This document shows, in pieces, positions 8,060 to 14,046 of a stretch of DNA of 14,046 nucleotides (positions within the stretch are counted from its first letter, which is position 1; every line of letters begins with the position of its first letter). The notes under the pieces were generated by a model. That model was not told the DNA's origin, ran no database searches, and was given only the letters and a program-made list of their open reading frames with translations. The DNA lies in contig JAEYYY010000524.1 of NCBI GenBank assembly GCA_023430775.1, positions 1 through 14,046 on the forward strand, written 5' to 3'. The DNA is from Pseudomonadota bacterium. Lineage in GTDB: Bacteria > Myxococcota_A > Polyangia > Haliangiales > Haliangiaceae. The position numbers were made by a program, and so were the translations under genes.

Positions 8060-9892
8060 CTATCGCTGCGCGTTCTGAAGCGGGTCGGAGCCGTCGGCCT
8101 CGCTCTCGCTCGAGTGCCACTCCCAGCTGTAGTGGCCGGCGAGCGTGCGAAATACCCGCGAGAACCGACCATCGATGTGGATCCACTCGACGTAGGCCAC
8201 CGTGTCGGTCGCGAGCATGCTGCGCAGGTCCTTCTGCCAGGAATCTCGATTGTCTCGCACCAGCTGGTAGACCTCGGTCGGCTCGTCCTCGGGCGTCGTC
8301 GCCACGGCGGTGTCGTCGGTGTCTTCCTCGTCGGTGTCGTCTTCCTTGGCCTCGTCGGCGGGTTTGCCTTCGAGGTCCTCGCCGAGGATCTGGCGCTTGA
8401 TGAAATCGGGCGTCGGCGCACGGATCGCGAGACGCGACGCGAGGATGGTGTCGAGCCTGGCAGCGCGCGCCTGTGACACGGGCCTCGCTGCGTCGCAGCT
8501 CGGGCCCTTCTCGACGATCAGGTGGTCGCCGTACTCGCCCGGCTGGAGGCTTCGCGCGTGCGACTCGCGATGCAGGATGGTGTGCAGCCACGGCGTGTTC
8601 CCGGTCGCGGCGATCGTCTTCCGCTTCGCCGGCCAGTGGCAATCGGCCGCGGTCCAGCCCGTCGGCGTCTTGGTCAGCTTGAAGCCGTTCGCGTCGAACA
8701 CGACCTCGTCCTTCGCGTAGCCGCTGTGCTGCACGAACACCATCTCGCCACCGAGCTTGAAGCGCTCGAGCCGGTGCGCGATCGGCTGCACCGGATCGAC
8801 GGGATCGAGGAAGCCGTGCACCTGCTCGGTGACGCCACGCTCGTCGGCGGTCAGATCGATGACGCCACCACCCTCCTGGTAGGTGCGCGCGAGCAGCTTG
8901 CCCTTGTCATCGAAGTGCAGCCACGTGCCCGTGACCGTGCCGTTCGACGCGAACGCACCACGCGCGAGTGGCGTCCTCGACGGCGTGTCGTAGAAGAACG
9001 ACCACTGCCCCGTGCGCATGCCATTGGCCATCCGGCCGACCGCCGCGACGTTGCCGCTCGGATGGAAGAACGTCCACGCGCCGTGCGCCTTGCTGTTCGC
9101 GTAGTCGCCCGTCGCGAGCACGCGCTTGCCATCGTTGTAGAAGCTCTTCCACTTGCCGCTGCCGTTGGTCAGCTTGCCGATGCCGAGCACCGCGCCGGTC
9201 TCGTCATCGGTCACCGTCCACTCGCCATGCAGCACCTTGCGCTTGAACGTGCCGGCGACCTTGCGTGGATTGCCCCAGCCATCGAGCTCGATCTCGAACG
9301 CGCCATCCTTCGGTGCGTGGCGCACGAGATCCCAGGTCCGCCAGGTCTCGACATTCGGGCTCGAGTACGCGGGCTGGATCGACGCCAGCTCGTCGAGCGT
9401 GAACCCCGAGCTCGCGATCCACGATGCGACCTCCGGCATCGCCCTCGCGATGTCCTCGAGGAACTCGTACCGGTGCTCCTTCGCGATCCGCTCCGGCAAC
9501 GCGCGGCCGACGGAGCGCTCGATCAGATAGCCGACCGCGCAGATCGCACCGCCATCGTCGATGAACACCGGCGCGCGCCACGGCAGGTGCGCGTTGGTCG
9601 GCGTGATGCCGTGCGCGATGTAGTCGTCGAGGTAGCCGAGCAGCTCGGCGCGCCGGCTCGCGAGCTCGGGCTTCGTCGCCGGGCCTGCCGCGAGCACTCC
9701 GCGAATGTGCTCGAGGTGATCCTTCATCCGCGCCTTCTCGGTATCGCCTCCGCCCGGCGCGCGCTGGTGCTTGGCGACGAAGCTGTCATCGCCGAGGTGA
9801 TGGTTCGCGCCGGGACGAAACCGGGTGTCGGGGTTCGGCAACGCGAATGCGGAGCCAGCCCACAGTAGCGAGAGGAAGATAGGAGCGCGCAT
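8060..9892 (-). CDS. Secreted protein with MORN_2-like repeats and an acidic segment
   Basis: The 610-residue protein begins with a signal peptide (MRAPIFLSLLWAGSAFA, likely cut near residue 17). Residues about 55-180 form a domain with PVFIDDGGAICAVGYLIERS, SGFTLDELASIQPAY and flanking helices; I recall similar segments in exported myxobacterial and Bacteroidota proteins of unknown function. Five MORN_2/YwqK-like repeats follow at about 222-332, each centred on G-x-W-x-x-F/H: HGEWTV, SGKWKSF, HGAWTFF, TGQWSFF, TGTWLHF. Cys418 and Cys466 could form a disulphide. Residues 505-540 are very acidic and may bind cations. The last 60 residues are globular and rich in aromatic residues. It is probably periplasmic or surface-located, with a structural or binding role rather than an enzymatic one. 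The gene diverges from the LRR-like gene across a 67-base gap. No strong Shine-Dalgarno precedes the ATG. Confidence 0.85.
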   Translation of the reverse strand: MRAPIFLSLLWAGSAFALPNPDTRFRPGANHHLGDDSFVAKHQRAPGGGDTEKARMKDHLEHIRGVLAAGPATKPELASRRAELLGYLDDYIAHGITPTNAHLPWRAPVFIDDGGAICAVGYLIERSVGRALPERIAKEHRYEFLEDIARAMPEVASWIASSGFTLDELASIQPAYSSPNVETWRTWDLVRHAPKDGAFEIELDGWGNPRKVAGTFKRKVLHGEWTVTDDETGAVLGIGKLTNGSGKWKSFYNDGKRVLATGDYANSKAHGAWTFFHPSGNVAAVGRMANGMRTGQWSFFYDTPSRTPLARGAFASNGTVTGTWLHFDDKGKLLARTYQEGGGVIDLTADERGVTEQVHGFLDPVDPVQPIAHRLERFKLGGEMVFVQHSGYAKDEVVFDANGFKLTKTPTGWTAADCHWPAKRKTIAATGNTPWLHTILHRESHARSLQPGEYGDHLIVEKGPSCDAARPVSQARAARLDTILASRLAIRAPTPDFIKRQILGEDLEGKPADEAKEDDTDEEDTDDTAVATTPEDEPTEVYQLVRDNRDSWQKDLRSMLATDTVAYVEWIHIDGRFSRVFRTLAGHYSWEWHSSESEADGSDPLQNAQR

Positions 9893-9946
9893 CGCCGGTC
9901 AAACGAGCCGGCTGCCTGGGTTATTCGGGAGTCTTGATGTAGGTGC

Positions 9947-9952
9947 TATCGT
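9947..9952 (+). promoter_or_regulatory. Putative extended -10 element of the LRR-like gene
   Basis: TATCGT (a TAnnnT match) is preceded by TGC, an extended -10 context, and ends seven bases before the GTG at 9960. Initiation would fall at the start codon, giving a leaderless mRNA. No Shine-Dalgarno is present. The -35 region is weak. The 67-base gap must also hold the promoter of the divergent secreted-protein gene, which I could not locate. Confidence 0.35.
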
Positions 9953-9959
9953 CCGCCCC

Positions 9960-11333
9960 GTGACCGTCGAGGCGGAGCTGATCGCTGCGATCGTCGCCGC
10001 TCCCGACGACGACCCCCCGCGCATGGTCTACGCGGACCACCTCATGCAGCGCGGCGATCTGCGGGGTGAGCTGATCGCCGTCCAGTGCCGGCTCGCGCGC
10101 GCCGATGCCGCCGACGAGCCGATCGATCCCGCGCTGGTCGCCCGCGAGCGCGAGCTGCTGGCCGAGCACTCGGCGGTGTGGGAGATGCCGCTGCGCGCGG
10201 TGGTCGACGCGGGCTACGTGTTCCGGCGCGGCTTCGTCGAGCACGTCAGAGCATGGTCGGAGCGCGACGTCACGTTCGCCGTGCCGCCGCGCGGCGCTTC
10301 GCTGGAGGAGATCGAGACCGCGGCGATCGATCGCACCGATCGGCTCGGCCAGCTGTTCGAGCACGCGCCGCTCCTGCGTTCACTCGCCGTTCGTGCCGAT
10401 GCGATCTATCGCCCGCTGCCGCCGAGCTGGGCGTTGTTGGAGTCGCTCGAGCTCCACGAGAGCGGCTACCCAACACCCGACGTGATCCGTGCGGCACTCC
10501 ACGCGATGCCCGCGTTGCGTCGGCTGCAGCTCACCACGTCATCGCTCGTCGACGAGCAGCTGGCTGCCTTCCTCGAATGCGAGCAGCCGCTCGAACATCT
10601 CGGCATTCATCGCGGCTGGCACGTCGGTTCGCAGCCCAGCGCGGACATCGGCACCGAGCGGATCGCGACGAACCGGCACCTGCACGGTCTGCGCTCGCTC
10701 CATCTCTCCAGCTTCGAGCTCGCCGGGATCGATCGTCTCGCCTGCTTGACCCAGCTCGAGCGGCTGTCGATCGCGAGCTGTGGCGTCGAGCCAGAGAGCT
10801 TGATCGCGCTCGTCCGCCAGCTCCCCGCGCTGACCATGCTCGAATATCAGTTCCACGATAGCGAGACCTCGCGGCTCGACCTCACCGCCTTGCTCGCCGC
10901 GGCGCCGCGCTTGCGTCGACTCGCGCTCTCGGGCTTCTTGATCGAAGGCGATCTCGACGCCCTCACTCGGATGGCCCTGCGTCGCTTGATCCTCGAGCGC
11001 TGCCACGTCGGCGATCGCGGCGCCCGCACGCTGCTCGCAGCACCCGACCTCGCCCCGATCGAGCTGCAGATCACCGACGATGAATTGACGCTTCAGACCC
11101 GCGAGCTCGTCGAGGCTCGCGCGCTTCGCTACCGCCCCGCGGCGCCACGCTATCCCGAGCGCATCACGGCGATGCTGCCGGTCAACAAGATCGGAGCGAT
11201 CAAGGAATACCGCGTCGTCACGGGTGCCGGCCTCGCCGATGCGAAGATGGCCATCGAGCAGATCGAGGAGGAGCGCACTGATCGCGCCGCGTACAAGAAC
11301 TACCGCGCGTTCTCGCGCTGGTGCCGCCCCTAG
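9960..11333 (+). CDS. TIGR02996 / leucine-rich-repeat-like protein with an L7/L12-CTD-like end
   Basis: The 457-residue protein opens with the TIGR02996 signature: LIAAIVAAPDDDPPRMVYADHLMQRGD (7-33), then RGELIAVQ. That domain is common at the N-terminus of myxobacterial and planctomycete repeat proteins. Residues about 135-375 hold irregular leucine-rich repeats (LRSLHLSSFEL, LERLSIASCGV, LRRLALSGFLI, LRRLILERCHV) that should form a curved binding surface. Residues 400-437 contain NKIGAIKEYRVVTGAGLADAK, which follows the ribosomal L7/L12 C-terminal pattern NK-x3-IK-x2-R-x2-TG-x-GL-x-[ED]-AK. The open frame extends upstream to 9825, but the GTG at 9960 gives the standard TIGR02996 start. There is no signal peptide or membrane segment, so a cytoplasmic scaffold or adaptor is likely. 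The function is unknown. Its TAG overlaps the opposing gene at CTAG. Confidence 0.87.
   Translation: MTVEAELIAAIVAAPDDDPPRMVYADHLMQRGDLRGELIAVQCRLARADAADEPIDPALVARERELLAEHSAVWEMPLRAVVDAGYVFRRGFVEHVRAWSERDVTFAVPPRGASLEEIETAAIDRTDRLGQLFEHAPLLRSLAVRADAIYRPLPPSWALLESLELHESGYPTPDVIRAALHAMPALRRLQLTTSSLVDEQLAAFLECEQPLEHLGIHRGWHVGSQPSADIGTERIATNRHLHGLRSLHLSSFELAGIDRLACLTQLERLSIASCGVEPESLIALVRQLPALTMLEYQFHDSETSRLDLTALLAAAPRLRRLALSGFLIEGDLDALTRMALRRLILERCHVGDRGARTLLAAPDLAPIELQITDDELTLQTRELVEARALRYRPAAPRYPERITAMLPVNKIGAIKEYRVVTGAGLADAKMAIEQIEEERTDRAAYKNYRAFSRWCRP
11330..11333. other. Shared CTAG: overlapping convergent stop codons (second case)
   Basis: CTAG holds the TAG of the plus-strand LRR-like gene (11331-11333) and the TAG of the minus-strand 107-residue gene (11332-11330). 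It is the same arrangement as at 4872-4875. Confidence 0.88.
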
Positions 11334-11653
11334 AGAGAAGCGAACGCCAGCTCGATCTCGCCGGCGAGCTGCTCGCCGAACCGGCGCGCGAGCTCGGCGC
11401 GCCCGGCCTCGTCGTCGCGGCGCACGACCAGCGGAGGATCGCTGTTGTACCACTCGGCGTGACCGCTCGAGTGACACCAGGTCTCGGTGATCTCGATCCG
11501 ATCCGCGCACACCTCGAACTCGCGCAGCGGTCGTCCGATCACGTCGTGCTCGGTGCGCTCGGGCAGATCGCTCGGCGACCAGTCGATGTAGCGGCGCACC
11601 GGCTCCCCGGTCTTCAGGTGCGTGCGCACCTCCCAGTGCGACGGACAGGTCAC
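11330..11653 (-). CDS. Hypothetical protein, 107 residues, coupled to the FHA gene
   Basis: I do not recognise this protein. It starts with a GTG that overlaps the stop of the FHA-DUF4388 gene as GTGA, so it is probably translated by re-initiation and made together with that protein. The sequence is soluble and acidic overall, with Cys3, Cys49 and Cys60, a strand-rich middle (FEVCADRIEITETWCHSSGHAEWYN in two adjoining pieces, about 46-70), and an amphipathic C-terminal helix (ELARRFGEQLAGEIELAF, about 87-104). There is no signal peptide. Context hints at a partner or modulator of the FHA protein, but no family is assigned. The coupled start and unbroken frame make it likely to be real. Confidence 0.65.
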   Translation of the reverse strand: MTCPSHWEVRTHLKTGEPVRRYIDWSPSDLPERTEHDVIGRPLREFEVCADRIEITETWCHSSGHAEWYNSDPPLVVRRDDEAGRAELARRFGEQLAGEIELAFASL

Positions 11654-12585
11654 GGAACGACGACGAACTCGCGCTTCATCAGGCTGATGATGTTCTGCGC
11701 GGCGTCGAGATCGGTGCCCGGGAAGTTATCGAGCACCTTCTGCAGCTGACCGTGATCGAGCACCAGCTGGAACGTATCGAGCTCGCTCGGCGTCAGCTCG
11801 CGCAGCTTGCCCGCGAGCGGCGTGGGCACGGCGAGCGGCGAGCCGAGTGGCGGCAGCTGCTTCTGGAGGTTGCGGAACTCGTCGAGCTGGCGCACGCCCT
11901 CCATCAGCAGGCCTTCGGTCGACTCCTGGATCTCCTCCATCACCTGCAGCTCGACGCTCGGCTCGAGCTCGAACGTACCGGTGAGCCAGGTCAGCATCCG
12001 GTAGATCGCCTTCTGCGGCGACACCGCGTAGTCGTCGTTGATCGTCGCGAAGTAGATCGCGCCCTTGCGGAGGTAGATCTTGCCGAGCGACACGCCGTTG
12101 TTGACGGTCAGCACGCCGCTCTTGCGCGAGGTCGACAACAGCTGCAGCAGATCCGGCAGCGGGATCTCTTCGATCACGCCCGACATCGGCCGGCCCTGGG
12201 TGGCCTGCCGCTGCTGGGCCCCCGCCTCCAGGCGACGCCGCGCCTCGGCCTCGGACTGGTTCGCCATCACGGCGCTGTCGACCGCGACCACCTTGATGAT
12301 CGACGTGCCGACCAGGATGCGATCGCCCTCGTGCAGCAGCGCGCGCCCGGCGATCTTCTCGCCGTTGACGAACGTGCCGTTGGTCGACCCCATGTCCTGG
12401 ATGAACACCTCGGCGTCCGACGAAGAAATCTTCGCGTGACGACGCGAGACCATGTCCTCGACGAGCACCATGTCGAGGTCGCTCGAGCGGCCGATGATGA
12501 TCTCCCGGTTCATCCGAAGCGGGAACTCGCCTCCCTGGTACTTGCCCGAGATGAAGCGAAGCGCGAAGCGTGGACGGTCGTTCAT
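11650..12585 (-). CDS. FHA domain protein with DUF4388 (PATAN-like) domain
   Basis: The 311-residue protein has an N-terminal forkhead-associated domain (about 7-103) with the phosphothreonine-binding signatures GRSSDLD (32-38), VSRRHAKI (46-53) and STNGTFVNG (67-75) all intact. A charged, Gln/Arg-rich linker (about 108-132) follows. Then comes a DUF4388 domain (about 134-235: SGVIEEIPLPDLLQLLSTSRKSG, split as SGVIEEIPLP and DLLQLLSTSRKSGVLTV, then GKIYLRKGAIYFA). DUF4388 is widespread in deltaproteobacterial signalling proteins. A small helical C-terminal domain (264-305) ends it. It should bind a phosphothreonine partner of a Ser/Thr kinase in the cytoplasm. A longer form from GTG 12606 is possible. 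ATG 12585 is preferred because the extra seven residues are outside the fold, although neither start has a clear Shine-Dalgarno. The next gene is coupled by GTGA. Confidence 0.92.
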   Translation of the reverse strand: MNDRPRFALRFISGKYQGGEFPLRMNREIIIGRSSDLDMVLVEDMVSRRHAKISSSDAEVFIQDMGSTNGTFVNGEKIAGRALLHEGDRILVGTSIIKVVAVDSAVMANQSEAEARRRLEAGAQQRQATQGRPMSGVIEEIPLPDLLQLLSTSRKSGVLTVNNGVSLGKIYLRKGAIYFATINDDYAVSPQKAIYRMLTWLTGTFELEPSVELQVMEEIQESTEGLLMEGVRQLDEFRNLQKQLPPLGSPLAVPTPLAGKLRELTPSELDTFQLVLDHGQLQKVLDNFPGTDLDAAQNIISLMKREFVVVP

Positions 12586-12622
12586 GAAAACCGAGACGGT
12601 GAGCACCGGCTCGTGCTCGAAA

Positions 12623-12652
12623 ATTCTAGTGTCGAACCGACAACCTGCGCAA
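12623..12652 (-). promoter_or_regulatory. Putative sigma-70-type promoter of the FHA operon
   Basis: On the minus strand TTGCGC (12652-12647) and TAGAAT (12628-12623) are separated by 18 bases. TAGAAT matches the -10 consensus at five of six positions; the -35 matches at only three. A transcript would start near 12616 and read the FHA gene and the 107-residue gene. It lies in the 78-99-base gap after the hydrolase gene, in a locally A/T-rich patch. Confidence 0.4.
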
Positions 12653-12684
12653 GCAAACGCCCGCCCGTTGGTGGGTGCATCTGT

Positions 12685-13503
12685 TCAGTCCGTCGCAGGT
12701 GTTTCTTCGTGAACCTGTTCGTGCGGGGGTCTTAGCGCATTGACGACGCGGCGATAGACCTCCTCGGAGACCACCAGGCTCGAATGGCCCAGCGGCACCG
12801 TCGACGACGTGGCCCCCGAAATTCGGGTAGTGGCGAGCGGAACCACCCAGTCGCGCGCCGCCGCGATGGTGTGGACCTCGACTCCCGGCGGGATCGGCCC
12901 CTGGGCGAGCTCGTCCAAAAAGCGGCTCCGGGGTAGCAGCTGCCAGCTGGAGGTCGACCACAGCCCGAGGGTCACCACGCCGGCGAGGGCGGCCCAGGTG
13001 CCGCGCACCGGGGTGCCCATCATCAGCAGCTTGCGGACCCGCGCGTGGCCGCCGAGCTTCTTCACGTAATAGAGGCCGATCAGCCCGCCCATCGAGTGGC
13101 CGATGATGTCGATCCGCTGCGACGGCGTCTGCGCCAGGATGCGCTCGATCTTGCGGTGAATCAGGAACGCGCTCCGCCGGATATCGCGGACGTTGAGCGT
13201 GCCGAGGTTGAACGACACGACGACGAAGCCATCCTCGACGAGCCGGCGCTCGAGCATGTACATCGAGCCGCGGGTCCCGAGGAAGCCGTGGATGATCAGC
13301 ACCGGCGGGCTCTCGGGCGTCAGCTTGTCGAAGGCGTCGGCGCGCCGGATCCGGTTGCCGCGGATCAGGCCGCGCAGATACGACAGGCCGTCGGCGCCGC
13401 CGGTGACGTCTTGCCCGATCGTGCTGCGCTTGCCGAGCCAGCGCCGCGGGGCATCGAGCGCCCAGCGGAGCAGCCAGGACGAGCGCGTTTTCTCGTCGGC
13501 CAT
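12685..13503 (-). CDS. Alpha/beta hydrolase, lipase/esterase-like
   Basis: From ATG 13503 the protein has 272 residues; a GTG at 13512 would add three (numbers below count from that GTG). VLIIHGFLGTRGSMYMLERRL (71-91) provides the oxyanion-hole HGF. The nucleophile Ser140 lies in GHSMGG. Likely acid Asp221 (AARDWVVP) and His243 (VPLGHSSLVVS) complete the triad. The arrangement resembles the class 2 lipase / PGAP1-like group that acts on lipid or ester substrates. The N-terminus is basic and moderately hydrophobic (SSWLLRWALDAPRRWLG) with no clear signal peptide; it may associate with the membrane. The substrate is not known. The ATG lies one base after the stop of the upstream WGR-like gene and the GTG overlaps it, so the two are probably co-transcribed and coupled. 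Confidence 0.9.
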   Translation of the reverse strand: MADEKTRSSWLLRWALDAPRRWLGKRSTIGQDVTGGADGLSYLRGLIRGNRIRRADAFDKLTPESPPVLIIHGFLGTRGSMYMLERRLVEDGFVVVSFNLGTLNVRDIRRSAFLIHRKIERILAQTPSQRIDIIGHSMGGLIGLYYVKKLGGHARVRKLLMMGTPVRGTWAALAGVVTLGLWSTSSWQLLPRSRFLDELAQGPIPPGVEVHTIAAARDWVVPLATTRISGATSSTVPLGHSSLVVSEEVYRRVVNALRPPHEQVHEETPATD

Positions 13504-13504
13504 C

Positions 13505-14046
13505 TCACTCACGATAGTCGGAGAACCCGTCGGTGACGAACCGGCTCGCCTCTCTCGCGTACGCGTTCGCCGCCGAGGCCACTGTAGGGTATTCGACCAC
13601 TCGCCAGACCCCGCGCGTGCCGACGATGCCGACCCGCGAGATCACGGCGTTCGTCACCCGATAAACCAGCGCGAACTCGTACTGGTCGCCGCGCCGCCGC
13701 AGCGAGCGCGAATCACCCGGAGGCACCAGGCCCGGCGGTGAAGCGACATCGTCGGGGTTCCCCGGCGGAATCTCGCGCGGGCCCGGCATGTGGGTGGGGT
13801 CCTCGACGGCGCCACCCTTGATCACGCCACTCGCGGTCGGCTCCGGCATCTCGGGCGGCTGGCCAAAGGCGATTGGCATCGACGCCGTGTCGACGCGCGC
13901 CCGCGTCGGCTCGTCGGCGGCGAAGTCCTTCAGCATCGTCGGATCGAGCGGCATCGTCGGCCGATCCGGCGGGGCAGCCTTGGTCTCGGCCTTCGGAGCG
14001 GGCTTGTCGCTCGCCTCCACATCGTCGTCATCAGCGGCGTCGGGCT
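13505..14046 (-). CDS. 5'-truncated protein with Pro-rich linker and WGR-like C-terminal domain
   Basis: The frame is open to the window edge and begins there with acidic codons (PDAADDDD), so the true start lies outside. A GTG at 14020 exists but is unlikely to be the real start. About 110 residues are low-complexity, Pro/Ala/Glu-rich and probably disordered (KPAPKAETKAAPPDRP, PPEMPEP, MPGPREIPPGNP). The last 62 residues look globular: YEFALVYRVTNAVISRVGIVGTRG (as two pieces) followed by WRVVEYPTVASAANAYAREA and DGFSDYRE. The order GR/SRVG-x-x-GT-x-G, a strand, an Ala-rich helix and a terminal GxxDYRE fits a WGR domain, which in PARPs and bacterial WGR proteins binds nucleic acid. The match is by eye and the W of the WGR core is not conserved, so it is tentative. 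The hydrolase gene follows immediately. Confidence 0.7.
   Translation of the reverse strand, partial: PDAADDDDVEASDKPAPKAETKAAPPDRPTMPLDPTMLKDFAADEPTRARVDTASMPIAFGQPPEMPEPTASGVIKGGAVEDPTHMPGPREIPPGNPDDVASPPGLVPPGDSRSLRRRGDQYEFALVYRVTNAVISRVGIVGTRGVWRVVEYPTVASAANAYAREASRFVTDGFSDYRE

Noticed and set aside
8522..9868. 448-residue plus-strand open frame antisense to the secreted MORN_2-like gene
   Set aside because: It has an Arg/Ala/Leu-rich mirror composition and no domain, while the minus frame has a signal peptide and repeats.
9825..9959. Upstream extension of the LRR-like gene
   Set aside because: It runs through the 5' end of the divergent gene and the intergenic promoter region; the TIGR02996 domain starts at 9960.
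12607..12684. Gap between hydrolase and FHA genes, examined for a terminator or small RNA
   Set aside because: Only a possible promoter was seen; there is no stem-loop with a T-run and no RNA-like structure.

Overview
The window is about two-thirds or more G+C with strong G/C preference at third codon positions. Genes are tightly packed on both strands. It carries no tRNA, rRNA, CRISPR array, insertion sequence or other mobile element that I can see. The protein repertoire suggests the accessory chromosome of a Myxococcota-type bacterium: a Ser/Thr kinase fused to a STAND-like ATPase, an FHA plus DUF4388 protein, a TIGR02996/LRR-like protein, and a secreted protein with MORN_2-like repeats. 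That assignment is an inference from domain style, not from a marker gene.

Layout. On the plus strand (1-4875) lie a 3-oxoadipyl-CoA-type thiolase, a 1027-residue kinase/zinc-ribbon/ATPase/helical-repeat protein, and a stand-alone receiver-domain protein. A run of minus-strand genes follows (9892 down to 4872): a secreted MORN_2-like protein, a small unknown protein, a NUDT19-type Nudix hydrolase, and a cytoplasmic GH35/GH42-like glycoside hydrolase. A plus-strand gene (9960-11333) encodes a TIGR02996/LRR-like protein whose C-terminus resembles the ribosomal L7/L12 C-terminal domain. The rest (14046 down to 11330) is on the minus strand: a 5'-truncated gene with a WGR-like end, an alpha/beta hydrolase, the FHA-DUF4388 protein, and a 107-residue orphan.

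How they may work together. The kinase, receiver and FHA proteins are signalling components. The FHA protein could read phosphothreonine marks made by a kinase of this kind, but nothing in the sequence links the two directly. The Nudix and glycoside hydrolase genes overlap and are probably co-transcribed. The FHA and orphan genes overlap in a GTGA and are probably translationally coupled. The WGR-like and hydrolase genes are also back to back. The remaining neighbours look like ordinary myxobacterial gene mixing rather than one pathway.

Most notable points: (i) the kinase has HAD in place of HRD and an Arg in place of the Walker A Lys; (ii) the LRR-like protein ends in an L7/L12-CTD-like segment; (iii) both convergent gene pairs overlap by exactly the palindrome CTAG, which supplies both stop codons; (iv) two genes lack a Shine-Dalgarno and have TAnnnT elements placed as expected for leaderless mRNAs. 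No clearly new multi-gene system is evident.
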